NCBI RefSeq assembly: GCF_025370935.1
Contig: NC_133485.1
Span: 12,104,075-12,168,074 of the forward strand
Length of the DNA stretch: 64,000 bases
From: Choristoneura fumiferana
Taxonomy: Eukaryota; Arthropoda; Insecta; Lepidoptera; Tortricidae
Direction of reading: 5' to 3'
Below are positions 48,001 through 59,332 of the stretch, in pieces. The position numbers and the translations under genes are program-made. Position 1 is the first letter of the stretch, and each line of letters opens with the position of its first letter. The notes beneath the pieces were generated by a model. That model made no database searches. It was not told the DNA's origin and saw nothing but the letters and a program-made list of their open reading frames with translations.

Positions 48001-51000
48001 TTTGGGGCCATAAAGTTTTCGAAAGGAGACCGCGGATCGGCAAGCGCAACGTAGGATATCAACCAACGAGTTAAGACAGATGACCTAGTTAAAGCCGCAG
48101 GTTTAACTAAGAGGCTAATACTAGAGTCTATGGGGGACGACTATGTCTAACAGTAAGCGTCCTATGGCTGATATGATGATTGGTTTGATGTGCCTAAAAG
48201 ATAAAGTTACCGGTGTTAGATCGCGGCGCGGCGGGGCTGTGGTGGCGGCGGCGGCGGCCCTCGCGCCACGCGTGCCGCGGCTCGCTGTCGCGCGAGTCCG
48301 AAGACCACGGCGAGGCGCCCGCGCCCAGCACCGCCCAGCGCCCGGCGCGCGTCGTGCCGCGAGGCGACACACATTTCTCTGAACAGAAAACAAGACGTCG
48401 GGTAAATATTGGGTTAGTATCATTTCGTCTGAAAAGCAACTAGTCTAAGTAGTAAATGGTCTAAGAAGCAACTGGTCTAAGAAGCAACTGGTCTAAGAAG
48501 CAACTGGTCTAAGTAGGAAGTTGTCTAAAAACTTCCGCGTAGCTGGGGCGCGCGAATTGATGCAACTCTAACCTAACCTATGTCTAAAACCTAATCTAAT
48601 CCTTACTTCTGTCTATTGTAAAGGATGCCTGGAAGAGATCGCTCTGAAGCGAAAAGGACGCCTATTGCTTACCTTAGAAAATCTATATTGATACCTGTGT
48701 TTTCTCTACTGCTTACTATGTGTTGATGTTCAATAAAGAGTCATTGTATTGTATTGTAGTATGTTTTTTCAAGTTTTCCACAAAAAACAGGTGAGGATTG
48801 AATTACTCAATTTTAACAGAACCATACTCTAACTTAGGGCGGTACAAAAGAAAACGTGGGAATGCTCCCTAATATAATAAGGGCTCCTTCATAAGGGACC
48901 CCAAATTTCCTATAGTGTGACACTATTTATACCTTTTGTATCCGGCGACGACCCGCTGGCCACATCACTGATAGACCCAGCAGACAGCCTCGCCGGCGGC
49001 TGCAAATCTCGCGCAGGCGCCAACTCAGCTGGCGTCTCCTTTTTCTCCTCGACTTTTACCTCTTCCTTCTCTTTCACGACCGGGCTCTTCCTAAAAGCAT
49101 CATCCACGTGCGAGAAAGACAAGCTGCTGTTGTCGATGCAATCGAAGAAATCAGAGTTGTCGAAACCGTCTGATTTCTCGTCGGAACGTTTTCGTTCCTT
49201 CGGCGCTTCAGGCGGTATCGATTCGAATTCGTCCTGAGGCTCAGTTATAGTAATTTCCCTTAAAGCCGCGTATCTATCGTTAGTATTCTCAGTCTTAACT
49301 TCGTTATTATTTTCCCTTGGCGATACCGATCTTCTAGATTGTTCCAGTTGCAAATTCTTCATAACTGATTTTATGTCTTCGATTTTCAAATCGATTTGAG
49401 TCGGTTTCGGACTCACGGATTTTCGGAACATGTTGAATGAATCTAGCGTTAATTCGTCTAAGGTTTTTAAGGGGCTTCGATTGTTTTCTTTAATGTCTTC
49501 CCGTTCTTGATTAGTTCGCATTATATCGTTGATGGCCGCTAATTCTTCTTTTTCGTCAGAGTCCTGCTTCGGTTCTGACTCCACACTCTTGTCATCTATA
49601 GGGTCCAGTATTGATTTTTCTTTTAGTTCTTGCTCTTGTATTTCTCTGAACGCCGCGTATCTATCGTAAGTGGTGTTGGCCTTTTTGTCGAAATCGTCGA
49701 AATTCGCTACAAAAGTGTCGCTAACTTCAGTCGGGGCGAAGTTGTCTTCGAATTGAGGTTTGAAATCTTTAGGTTTTGAGGGGGCAGTTGGCGGAGGTTT
49801 ATCGGTTACTGCTGTCGAAATAGGTATAGTGAACGAAGGTCTATCTTTTTCAGGTTTCATTGAAGGTTCTACGTGAATATGCTGCAAAAGAGAGAGCGTT
49901 AGTTTTAATGATGCACATGTTGGTGCTTAGTGTTAGATTAAAGGAGGTATGTTGGTTAGTTACCGCTCTGTCGTTGTCAGCCGCTAGATACGACCGGAGG
50001 TAGTCTGTGAGTTGAGGTAGAGTCATGGACGACAACGTTGCCGCCGGTACCCGCAATCTAAAATATAATACAAGACTTTGTATTTAAATCACCACGCCAT
50101 GCACATTGGGCAGGTTCACAGGACACAGGAATACATTGACTTACGACCTTGCATACAAACACAACTTTAATTTAAAAAAATACATAGTTTATAGAAGATA
50201 ATATCAGACCCCGGGAAGGACATAGGATAGTTTTTATCGCAGAAAATTGCATAGTTCCTGTGGAATAGTGATAAACGAATTTTTCACAGATGTAGTCGCA
50301 GGCAAAACCAAATTTTGAATAAACTGTAAAATTTGATTTTAAGTGTCTTCAAAATAAATAGTCAATTGAGTTCGCTAACAAGTGACGTGACAGTTCACGG
50401 CAGCGCCAGCGACAAGTACTTGTCCTTACTGCCCGTTGCCGCCGCTAAGTACGCTGCTTCATGCTTCAGTCAGCCTATACCTGTGAGCCAACTCGTCCAT
50501 GCTGCAAGTCAGCAGCTGACTCAGCGTGATGTCGAAGCGCCGCGCGGCGGGCAGCGGCGGCGGCGCCGGCGACAAGTACTCGTCCTCGCTGCTCGTTGTC
50601 GCCGCTGAGGAGAGTCGCGGCTTCATACTTCGATCAGCCTGCAAACAAAAATAGTCTAGGCTAGAAATAAGTAAGCATTTATTAATCTCAATGGAAAACT
50701 AAAGCTTAGCACGCACTGCGATTAAACGCAAGCTGTGTTAGCGCACCATCTCTTTCTCCATATTTTTTTATTTATTTTTACTTACCAAAGGCTCTTTCTT
50801 CCTGACAGGTCTCGGCAGGGGCGGCCCTTCGTCGTCGGGCTGCGGGGGCCGCGGCGGTGGACGCGCTATGGCCAGTTCGCTGATCTTCTTCGGCGGCAGC
50901 GGCGGCGGCGGCGACGCGTTGTCTACGCTCAGCTTCGAGCTCGGCTGCGGACGCTGCCGGATTGCGCTTGTGTCTGTCGTGTTCTGGAACGGTGTTCACC

Positions 51001-54000
51001 ATCATCTTTGACCTAGTCCCACAGGCCTCTCTGGCCTCTCAAATTAAGCAGGCTGTAGTTACCACACGGGCCCATTGCGGATCAGAAACTTTACAAACAC
51101 CATTAAATGAGGGCTATCGCGAATTAATTCGCCGCTAGAGGCGCTAGTGTAGCGTGAGGTCTCCGAAATGTCAAATCTCATAGTTTTTGGGTGAGCTACG
51201 TGGGTTTATTTATAATTAGAATAATTTTGTGAATATTTTGCATTACCTGAAATTAATTATGGCAATTATGCGTTACGGGACAATGAATGTCTGTGTTTTG
51301 AGACAGTTTTGTCTTACGGAAACTTTTGTCCTCCCTTTTTTTCCGAACAAAATGGGACTAAGCAACACTGTGGTTGCTGGATATTTTTATGGTACAGTTT
51401 TAAGGTGTACTAAATATGATTTTAATCTAAACTTTGTTTTAACGCCCGTCATAACACTCTGAAAGCCACACTTAAAAACCTCACGCAACAGTGCGCCATC
51501 AAGTGAGACAAAAAACGATAGCCCTCATTGCTTCGTAGGTGAATGCAAAAGCTATTGTCTAACGCATTCTGAATCACAATTGCTTTCACCACTTCTTTCT
51601 GTTAAACGATGCAGCATGTCAAAGTCAAAGTCAAAATATCTTTATTCAATTTAGGCTATAACAAGCACTTATGAATGTCAAAAAAAATCTACCACCGGTT
51701 CGGAAAAACCTCTGTTGAGAAGAATTCGGCAAGAAACTCAACGAGGTATATTTTTGAGGGTATAAATAACGAGATGATGAAAACGATGGCGAGCGCCCGC
51801 GCATTAGACAATATGGCCCCACCAATATGGACAATATGGAACCTCAATATGTTTTTCTTCAGTAAAAAGCTTACGGTAAATCTCGCATGAAAATTTCTAA
51901 AAACTGCTGGAGAGGCCAAAAGTCAAACCAAACCACTTTGCTGCCGCTTCTTGGAAGGGAGTTGCGACTTTGAAATGAAAGAACTTCTTTCTTGTTTTGA
52001 TAGCTAAGTAATAGTGGCTAAGAAAGTACAGTAGTTCTGCGAATAACTAGATATCCAAATATGCCCAATTTTTATTAATGTTTATTCCGAATTTGATGTA
52101 GTGGCATCGTCTGTGTCGAAGCAGTTACTCTTTATTTGGCAAGAAATAGCTAGGAAGTAGGAACACATACATTGTCGATGAGTATGCAGATGAAATGCTG
52201 TAACAGCATCCGCCAGTAGCTAGCTTAGAGATATGCAGATTTAGCATTAAAAAATTTCATGAAACATTTTTTTTATTGTAGATACTGGTAACCAAAAAAG
52301 ATTAACCAAGTAAGTGTAGTACCTGTCTTTGCAGCCTAGGCGACTTAGGCACGGGCTCCGGGGGCAGCGTCACCTGCAGCGGCCCGTTGAACACGTTCCG
52401 CCCCTCCCCCTCGCCCCTGTCCTCCCTAGTCAGCTTCCGCTTAACCTCTTCCCGCAGAACGGCCCCTGCATCGCGCGGCGCCTTCGGAAACTCCTGCATA
52501 CTCGTAAACGGATCGTCCTTAAACGACTCCGAGAAAGGGTCCGTGCTGTCGAACGGATCGGTCTCTTCGAACGGGTCGACCGTCGCGAAAAAGTGCCCCG
52601 GGCAAAGCGGCCGCCCGATCGAAACCGTCCCTCCGGACTGCCGCGACAGCGATGTCATGGTCGCCTGATAGTCGCCTGGCTTCTCAGCCGGTATATCGGT
52701 GAGGAGCTGTGTGGGTACGAGGTCTTTGAGCACTTTCTTTGGCGGATTTTTGAGCTCCTGAAAGAAGAGTTTTTTGTCAACGTAAGGTTTACTCCGGCCG
52801 GTGCCGAGGGGGTCTAGTTCGGTGAATACGTCGTAACTGAGGGCCGGGGCGGCAGCGGGCCGGACCTGCAACAGGGCAGCGGGTCAGCGGCGGCTCGCGG
52901 CGGCTGGGGGGGGGGGGGGGGCGGCAAGCGAACGCACGACCAACTACTGAGCGGTGAGCGGTCGACAGAGGGCGGGGCACACTTTTTTTTAATTCGTTAC
53001 ACTTTATTCGGATTTTTAGGGTGCGTACTAGATTATCGCATGCTTGTTGCAATAAAAAAAGCATACTTTATATCTTTCGCTCTCAAGATTATGTAGACAG
53101 TTTATTAAAGAGCCAGTCCGTCGTTCTTCAAAAAAGTACATCTTACTGCGTAAAAAAAAGATTACTATGACATATGTTTGTAACGAGAGCACCATATTAA
53201 ATAGAACATCATTAAATAGAAAGAACAGGGTTCCTTTCGAACAAAGTATAACGAATTAAGAAGCAATCTACCCCATGCTTCCAGCGTTTCAACTGCGCTA
53301 TAAAACCTATCAAAAAAGTGTCCAGTGATTGTTTTTGTTAAAGGTGTACAATTTATTAAAACGCGAGAAAATACTTACATCGATAAAGTGATTCCAATCG
53401 AACTCATTTCACTGCACTACTGATATTTTGATACACATGCGACGTACAACGTTGATGTATTTTAATGAAGGCTATATTGTTTTATCTATCATGCCAGTAT
53501 GCAATTGTATAAGTATACGCAATTTAACTTTTGTGCAAGATATCAAATGCATAACACTTTTCAAATGTCACAATACTTGACTTATTACTTAAATTAAACG
53601 TCTAGACTCGCCTTATGAATTCGCATTACAATTATAGTTGCTATATACTTAGTATGTTCAAGTTAACCAGTTAGGATTGAAAGAACATAGCCACACGTGA
53701 TTGGTTGGAGTCGCATTAAACCAGCGGTTTTAGAGGTATATCTCTTACCATTTTAGTGCGGTTGTACTCTATAGTACTTAGTATAAATCGCTAACTTTCC
53801 CCAATATGTTATGGTCGGTAATAACGCAGATCGAAACGCCTGAGCATCGCCCGTGTGCGGAGGGACAGAGACGTAGCTACTACTATTGTCTTTTTACTCG
53901 TTGTATTGAGTATTCACAGATCGACGCGGGAACGTTGAAGCGAACATTCACGGACAACACTGACTAAGTACGAGTAGGGGACATGCAAGTGTGGCAGCTA

Positions 54001-57000
54001 AATACAGTTGTGGAACTAATTTTCAAAAGACGTATCACTTTATTTACCAAATTGAGAATACGATCTTTTTAAAAATCGCTCCTCTATATAGTCGTTTGTC
54101 TATTCAATAACGTAGCGGTAACACGCTAAATTTTAAATTAAGAACTTCATGCGTGTCTCTTTTAAAATATAGCTGCATATATGCTGCATTATTTTTTTTC
54201 CGAGGATATTCAAGAGTTGTATAGGTTTGTTTCAAAATGCAGTAACTTCAATGCAGGACTTTATGTTTTTCTATTCATAAAACATTCTCTTTCGCGGCTA
54301 ATTGGATAGGGGAGAAAGATGTATGTTCGCGAACGTTAAAACGGAAACGGAAATACTAAGGAAAACCCTACCTAAGAGTCGCTTGTGTTGATTGTTGGGA
54401 CATTAGCAAATTATCGAGACCAGACAGTAGTTATATTTTGTAGTGAGATCATTATAAAGAACACTATGGAGTGCATTGAGTAGGCAGCAGGGTAAGCAGC
54501 ACTAGTGCTGGTGGCGCGCTGCTGCGGCGGAAACTATCAACTGCATACCCTAGAATCGACCCAATGCATGCAAATGCAAAGGACCCCGGTTTTGTATGTG
54601 TTGTAGTTTTTCGACTTTACTGTCTATTCACACGTCGTTATCCAATTTATCTACCGTCTAGTATCAATAATTTATCTAAACAAGAATAATATCTTTCAAA
54701 ACAAATAACGCAATAATTCAGTAACGAAATGTCTATTTACGATTGGGATTGATAATCGATTAAATTATGTAAAATTACTGCAATAATGATAAAATATAAA
54801 ATGACCTGACATGACAAGACATGAGAACTGCAATATGATAGAATGACGTGTTTAATCTACTGCTAAGGGTTATGATAGATATGGTATAAGCTAAAATGAC
54901 ATTTATCTGTCACAAACAAGCAAAAGTAATATGGATACATTAATTGGATCCCATGCCCCAATGACCTTCGATCTGAATTCCTTAGTTTTCTTATATTTTT
55001 TGTAGCTTATTATATTAACAACAACGGCTTTAAGCAATATAGTATCCCATATTTACTTCAAAGTTTATTGTCTTCGAGATATTTGGCATCAAAGTTGCAC
55101 AATTTTAAGCCAAAAAGCTGTTTTTCTGGCCATAACTTTTGTGTTAATTAGTTTCAAATGAAAACCCTCGACACGTTTTTAGAGACGTCAAAGACGAACC
55201 CAGATATGTAGATTTCATATATGTTAGGCCTTTCACGTCAATAGAGATACAAAATAAGTGTTTTCCTAGAACAGGGTTTCTCAAACTTATGGCTCCACGT
55301 ACCCCTGTTAAAGTTTCTAGACCATAGCGAACCCCCCCCCCCCCCCAGTAATAAAATTGACTGTTGGAGGAACTAAAAATAAAAATACAAAAAGACTCCA
55401 AAAACCAATCTTAATCATCTTGCTAGTCTTGCAGCCTGGTGGTTTTTGGAGTCACGTAGTCGCGAACCCCCTACCGTCGAATAGCGAACCCCTAGGGGTT
55501 CGCGTACCCCACTTTGAGTAACCCTGTCCTAGAAAATGTTTAAAAAAATCATACAAAATTAAGTATCCATTTTTATCAAAATCCGGTGGACAAAAAGGGT
55601 GATAAAAGATTGAAGAACCGATAGCCGCTTGACTTATACTTCTATCTGTAGTGCAAAAGTAGGAGATACGATTCAAAACTTATCAAAAATCGATGAAAAC
55701 CTCGGGTAGCCCCTTAAGTGGTAATGAAATTCATGATCATAAATGTGAAGCTAATTCCAGATACAATAAACATGTATTTTCTCAATTGGTATAACTTTTT
55801 GTTAATCTTTGTTTTCTCTTAATTATTAAAATCAATTCATAATCTTGCTAACATCAAATAACAGTAGTTACAAAATGTCCATGGATACAGTGATGTTCTT
55901 TATACCAGGTAGAATTAATGTACTTCTGAGAGTATTCCGACATTTTGCAGGTGGTAGGGCCTTGTGCAAGGTCCGCCCGGATTGCTACCACCATCTTGCT
56001 TGCTAATCCTGCCGTGAAGCAGCAGTGCTTGCACTGTTGTGTTTCGGCGTGGAGAGTAAGACAGCCGGTGAAATTACTGGCACTTGAGGTATCCCATCTT
56101 AGGCCTCTAGGTTGGCAACGCATCTGCAATCCCCCTGGTGTTGCAAGTGTCTATGGGCGGTGGTGATCTCTTACCATCAGGAGATCCACTTGCTCGTTTG
56201 CCATCCAGTCGAATAAAAAAAAAAAAAAATATGCAACCGAGTGTAAAATGGTATTTTTTTTATGACACTGGGTGGGTCAAAACTAAACTCCGAAGTATAG
56301 TGGGAGGGGTTATTTTGATGTTTGCATTAGTTTTATTAGTTTTTAGTATTACCTACCATATAATAAAACAGATTTAACCCTTGTTCTAACTCATTTAGAT
56401 ACTGTGAGATATATCGTGAGATTGCGGTACATTGACGTCGTTGATCGATTATTTTATAAATTCATAACCACGTGACTATTTTTATTGTTAATTTTATTAC
56501 AACAAAACCAATTACAAACATAACTAACATAATAACTTGAGATGTAATGATGTATTTTTGTGTTCCCATTTTGTCCAATAAAGAGTATCAACAAAGAATC
56601 ACAAACATCACGTGAATCAATTGTACAGTCGCCTCGAACTAATAATTAGCGTCTGTACCTATATTGTCACTTTGTTATTTATAAAGGTCATGAATCAGCT
56701 AACTGCCATCTCTTTAATTGAATTCAATTTTCATTCATAATTACTACAACTCAGATCACTTAATCTAGCTAAAAACAGCTCAACGTTTCAATGAGTCTAC
56801 CCATGACTATCGCTGCATAATTTAATCATGTATATTTTTGGCGTTCTTAAGGGCCTATTTCCCCACACAATAATAAATTATATGTGACAAATGTGATGTC
56901 GTCTCTGTTTATTCGGACAAAATAAACAGAGACGGCATCACAGGTATCGGTCACATAAAACTTATCAATGAATAGTGAAACAGGCTCTGAGTCTCGAGAG

Positions 57001-59332
57001 TTGGAGCAATTATGTTCAATAGATTGCTATGAAATGAAAGCGTGAATACGTTTATGTAGATATTATGAAAGTAAATAAGCACAAAGTTTTGATTTACTCG
57101 TAGTTCAATGCAATCACCCCGATTGATACAATATATGAAGATATTATATACATGTCGGGTGATTCATGTGATTCCATTGAGCTAGGTGATATATGTATAC
57201 GTAGCAGGATTGCATGCACAATGCAGATTAGTAGCAATGAAAGCGTAGTGATTAAGGAAGGCATTTTTACGTTATTGTAACTTTTTAGTTTAGTTACAAT
57301 ATACATATAAATTTTATCATAATTTTAGCACCCTGTATCCGTCCATTTCTTTGGTGGACAATCTACGCTGCGCTTGCCGATTCGCGGTCTCCATTCGAGA
57401 ACTTTTCGGCCCCAACGGCCATCTGTTGTCCGTGCTATAGGCCTGCCCATTGCCACTTCAACGAGCTTATTCGCTTAGCTATGTCGCTGACCTTCGTTCT
57501 TCTACGTATCTCCTCATTACCAAACCCCGAGCACAGCTCTCTCCATAGCTCATAGGTCGCTTTTGCATGCATTTTTTATACTAACAGCGCTTTTGGAAAG
57601 ATATCAACAGCTTATCATTAACAAAATCAACTTACAACAGAGACTGCAACGTATCTTTAACGTATGTGAATAAAACAAAAGTAGGCTCTGGTCATGAACG
57701 CTCAATGTCATAAAACATCCAGCCTATAGCTGCTGAGCAAAGACTTCTCAAAATTAAGCTTTGTCTTTTGTCTACTATCTACAACCTTACATTATTAGCA
57801 GCGTAACACGATTTTAAAGTATCAATGTAGAACTGTCATTATTCCAAAGATTTATCACCCTTACTAGCAAAAAAATTCCTGAACTTAAACCCAAAAGTTA
57901 CAATAACGTCAAAGCCTATTGAACTTCAACAACGTTCAAACTCACCGGTGCTTCCTGTATATTGTCGACCAACGCCGGCACAGGCGTGGTAGCTGATTCG
58001 AACTCTGTATTGGCTGTCAGGTCGAAAGGCAACGGCTGGGTCTTGTTCGGGCTGAAGATGGTCCGAGGGGCGGCCGCTGGGGTGTTACGGCCGCGGCTCG
58101 AGGATCCCGAGGGGGGCGGGGGGAGCAGGCCCTTCTGAAAGATGCGGAGAAAAATGGTGTTTAGTACAGTCGAATTCATAAAGTTGTGAGCAAAAATTTG
58201 ATCAAAAATATCTGAACACAACTCTATTGTTAACGGCGTAGAAACGTATTCAGATAATTTTGAACAAATTTTTGCTCAGAAGTTTATGAACTCGACTGTA
58301 CCTGATCAAGTTTCAATTTGTGTTTTCAGTAATTTCTGTCATATGGCATTCAGACGTAGAGCAATGCTAATTCATGAATTATTTTTACTTTACTTTTACT
58401 TAATTATTAACTATAGGTAATTCACGTATTTGGAAAAAGAGTGTATCATAAGTTCAGAGGGCTTATTGTTCAACAGAATCATTATCACAATCGTTTTCAC
58501 TCCTCTCTGTCGCACTGTGTAGACTGGGGATAGAAAGAGTGGTGAATGCGAGCGATCGCAAGTGCCCGCACGTTAGGCAATACGGCCGCAGGACTGCCAC
58601 ACAGGTATCTGGTAGCTTACCTGCTTGGCAAAAGGTGACGCCACCAAAAGTACTTGATTATGAAGCTTGAGGTCCCGGGTTCGATCCCCGGTCGGGGCAG
58701 ATATTTGTATGAATAATACGAATATTTTGTTCTGGGGTCTTGGACGTTTTCATGTTTTTATCTATATATAAGTAAGTGTGTTTATCCGTTGCCTAGTATC
58801 CATAGTACAAGCTTTGCTTAATTTGGGACTAGGTCAATTGGTGTCAATTGTCTCATGATATTTATTAATTTACTAGGTTTTGCCCGTGGCTTCGCTCGCA
58901 TGGGATTCGGTTATCGCGCGCTGTTCCCTCGGGAACTGTGCATTTTTCCGGGATAAAAAGTAGCCTATGTCACTCTCTGGCCCATAAACTATATCTGTGC
59001 CAAAAATCACGTCGTTCCGTCGCTCCGTTTCGACGTGAAAGACGGACAAACATACAAACACAAACACTTTCGCATTTATAATATTAGTATGGATTTATTT
59101 GCATGACAGATTTTAAACAATTTTGAAAGATGATCATGAATGAACTAACCTGTGACGGCACTATGAAGGAGTCCCCAAACGGGTCACTGGAGGGCGTTAA
59201 CCCCTCTACCTGGGTGAGCCCCCTCCTCAAGGAGCTCAGCTCTTGCTCCAAGTCCACCAGCTCCGCCACGCCACCCTCCGCCTCCTGGTTCTTAAAGGAT
59301 GAGGTACTGGTCTCGCCGATTGTTGTTATACT
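41962..59332 (-). CDS. Dab: Disabled-like endocytic adaptor, C-terminal 1,271 codons (15 exons; 5' part outside window)
   Basis: Exons in transcript order: 59332-59150, 58134-57946, 52865-52323, 50983-50786, 50638-50481, 50057-49964, 49881-48933, 48378-48211, 46664-46562, 46092-45727, 45499-45432, 44670-44589, 43678-43349, 42808-42513, 42050-41962. All have GT/AG sites and compatible phases, and together they total 3,816 nt ending in TGA. Features are SDPFGDSF early on, a polyproline stretch, FFQELKNPPKKVLKDL, four DPF motifs in about 25 residues, PPPPLPPKK and PPLPRP SH3-type ligands, two RYAA(F/L)REI repeats, an Arg/Asp-rich tail and a final SDPFEGDDFF. DPF motifs bind the AP-2 alpha appendage, so a role in clathrin-mediated endocytosis and signalling is likely. 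Disabled is my best match, but the PTB domain that would settle it lies beyond the right edge. Another large DPF-bearing adaptor is the alternative. Confidence 0.7.
43168..43310 (-). pseudogene. Decayed copy of the RDP-repeat exon segment
   Basis: On the + strand GGGTCACGGAGTATGGGTCC and GGTCACGCGTGTCCC mirror exon sequence at about 43545-43632 (GGGTCACGGAGGTCCCGTGG, GGTCACGCGTGTCCCGG). The minus-strand frame is interrupted, and the segment lies in the intron just downstream of that exon. It has the look of a local duplication that has decayed. Confidence 0.65.
43349..43678 (-). CDS. Dab: Dab-like exon with RDP tandem repeats
   Basis: Contains a run of (R-D-P/L/I) triplets encoded by degenerate CG(T/C)GACCC(A/C) units, then a less repetitive segment (DYRFSNDFSPRE, SPFDNDFQEP). 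A decayed copy of the repeat portion lies in the adjacent intron at about 43168-43310. Confidence 0.75.
45727..46092 (-). CDS. Dab: Dab-like exon with Arg/Asp dipeptide tract
   Basis: Reads through an Arg-Asp/Arg-Glu/Ser-Arg region of roughly 100 residues, for example RDKRDSRDRDRDVSRDG, ending in an acidic DEEEE stretch before GTAAGT. RD/RS tracts are usually found in RNA-associated proteins and are unexpected in an endocytic adaptor. The splice phases on both sides fit the rest of the gene. Confidence 0.7.
47038..47198. repeat. MITE with nested inverted repeats
   Basis: Outer arms CTAAAAGACAGGCGAAATAT and ATATTTCGCCTGTCTTTTA. Inner arms ACGGTCTTGTTTGCAATTGG and CCAATTGCAAGCAAGACCGT. It forms an almost continuous hairpin. 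It lies in a Dab-like intron. Confidence 0.75.
47396..47790 (+). repeat. MITE-like element ending ATGAGGGCTATCG
   Basis: Shares order and sequence with 51105-51530 in reverse orientation (for example AAAACAAAGTTTAGATTAAA and GCGCAACAC-type stretches). A third fragment is at about 44756-44820 (GGGGCTACGCAACACTGTGG). Both full copies have ATGAGGGCTATCG-like ends. Confidence 0.65.
48620..48757 (+). repeat. Retroposon 3' end with ATTGT-repeat tail
   Basis: It contains GGAAGAGATCGCTCTGAAGC, CGCCTATTGCTTACCTTAG, then CAATAAAGAGTCATTG and ATTGTATTGTA. It matches the minus-strand copy at 30821-30925. It lies in a Dab-like intron. Confidence 0.6.
48933..49881 (-). CDS. Dab: Dab-like 949-nt exon, acidic, with RYAA repeats
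   Basis: Begins after TTTGCAG (His-Ile-His) and ends phase 1 at AAAAG|GTATAA. It contains two related blocks, YDRYAAFREI and NDRYAALREI, within an acidic low-complexity sequence rich in Lys and Glu. If the donor is not used, translation stops seven residues later (48910), giving a possible short isoform. Confidence 0.8.
50200..50310 (+). mobile_element. Degenerate Helitron-like 3' fragment
   Basis: Contains CCCCGGGAAGGACATAGGAT, AAAATTGCATAGTTCC and GATGTAGTCGCAGGCAAAA, matching the 3' half of the elements at 37772 and 16735, but decayed. Confidence 0.45.
50398..50480 (-). pseudogene. Decayed copy of the start of Dab-like exon 50481-50638
   Basis: GCGACAAGTACTTGTCCTTA and TTGCCGCCGCTAAG, then TGCTTCAGTCAGCCT, parallel GCGACAAGTACTCGTCCTCG and TTGTCGCCGCTGAG, CTTCGATCAGCCT at 50568-50640. 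The copy sits immediately after the exon's splice donor and contains an in-frame stop on the minus strand. Confidence 0.6.
50786..50983 (-). CDS. Dab: Dab-like exon with proline-rich SH3 ligands
   Basis: A 66-codon exon after TTCCAG and before GTAAGT, in phase 0 at both ends. It encodes NASPPPPLPPKKISEL and PPLPRPVRKKEP, class I/II-like SH3 ligands. The longest open frame over this DNA lies in another frame and is not the coding one. Confidence 0.75.
51105..51530 (-). repeat. MITE-like element ending ATGAGGGCTATCG (opposite orientation)
   Basis: Both ends read TGAGGGCTATCG or its complement CGATAGCCCTCA. Collinear, inverted relative to 47396-47790, and about 30 bp longer. Confidence 0.65.
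51618..51920 (-). mobile_element. LINE 3'-end-like repeat (reverse orientation)
   Basis: The tandem GTCAAA tract and TCTTTATTCAATTTAGGCTA mark the tail side. CGGCAAGAAACTCAACGAGG lies farther in. It resembles 60790-61020 in layout. It lies in a Dab-like intron. Confidence 0.5.
52323..52865 (-). CDS. Dab: Dab-like exon with clustered DPF motifs
   Basis: A 181-codon exon in phase 0 at both ends. Near its start is KKLFFQELKNPPKKVLKDLV, which I associate with Disabled. In the middle VDPFEETDPFDSTDPF and DDPF supply four AP-2-type DPF motifs. On its upstream side the intron begins with a GC-rich stretch and a run of 16 G (52906-52921). Confidence 0.8.
55272..55526. mobile_element. hAT-type MITE with 8-bp target duplication
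   Basis: Terminal inverted repeats CAGGGTTTCTCAAACT and AGTTTGAGTAACCCTG-like, bracketed by TCCTAGAA at 55264-55271 and again at 55527-55534. An 8-bp duplication with CAGGG termini is characteristic of the hAT superfamily. The interior has a run of 15 C (55332-55346). Confidence 0.88.
55935..56231 (+). mobile_element. Retroposon 3' end with poly(A) tail
   Basis: The sequence TTACCATCAGGAGATCCACT, then GCTCGTTTGCCATCC, ends in an A-rich tail. Near-identical copies occur at 62715-62920 and, more diverged, at 61215-61345. This is a common lepidopteran SINE/LINE 3' sequence. Confidence 0.65.
56851..56989. repeat. Palindromic MITE, family C (diverged)
   Basis: The inner arms GATGTCGTCTCTGTTTATTC and AATAAACAGAGACGGCATCA match family C. 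The termini are diverged. Confidence 0.65.
58630..58870 (+). mobile_element. tRNA-derived SINE
   Basis: GGTTCGATCCCCGGTCGGGG is a clear polymerase III B-box with acceptor-arm context. The body then reads TTTATCCGTTGCCTAGTATC and GGGACTAGGTCAATTGGTGT. The body recurs at about 28005-28125 and in reverse at 1028-1075 and 18850-18899. Confidence 0.7.
58873..59093 (-). mobile_element. Complete non-autonomous Helitron-like element
   Basis: Read on the minus strand it starts TCCATACTAATATTATAAAT and ends GGGCAAAACCTAG, between host A and T. It has the same architecture as 37772-37986. It lies in a Dab-like intron. Confidence 0.75.

Larger units (their letters stand above)
53000..57940. other. Long Dab-like intron
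   Basis: Between the exons at 52865 and 57946. It contains the hAT MITE, a retroposon 3' end and a family C MITE. I see no exon whose splice phase would fit. The GC-rich stretch at 52866-52975 just upstream of the DPF exon is not coding in the inferred frame. Confidence 0.5.

Noticed and set aside
48143..48443. Several overlapping Arg/Ala-rich frames on both strands
   Set aside because: Shadows of the GC-rich exon 48211-48378; only one frame fits the splice phases.
52789..53064. Pro/Arg-rich minus-strand frame
   Set aside because: It overlaps the acceptor of the DPF exon and includes the G16 run; it is out of frame with the exon.
58670..58700. tRNA gene
   Set aside because: The B-box is good, but no complete cloverleaf or matching acceptor stem is seen; the rest matches a SINE body.
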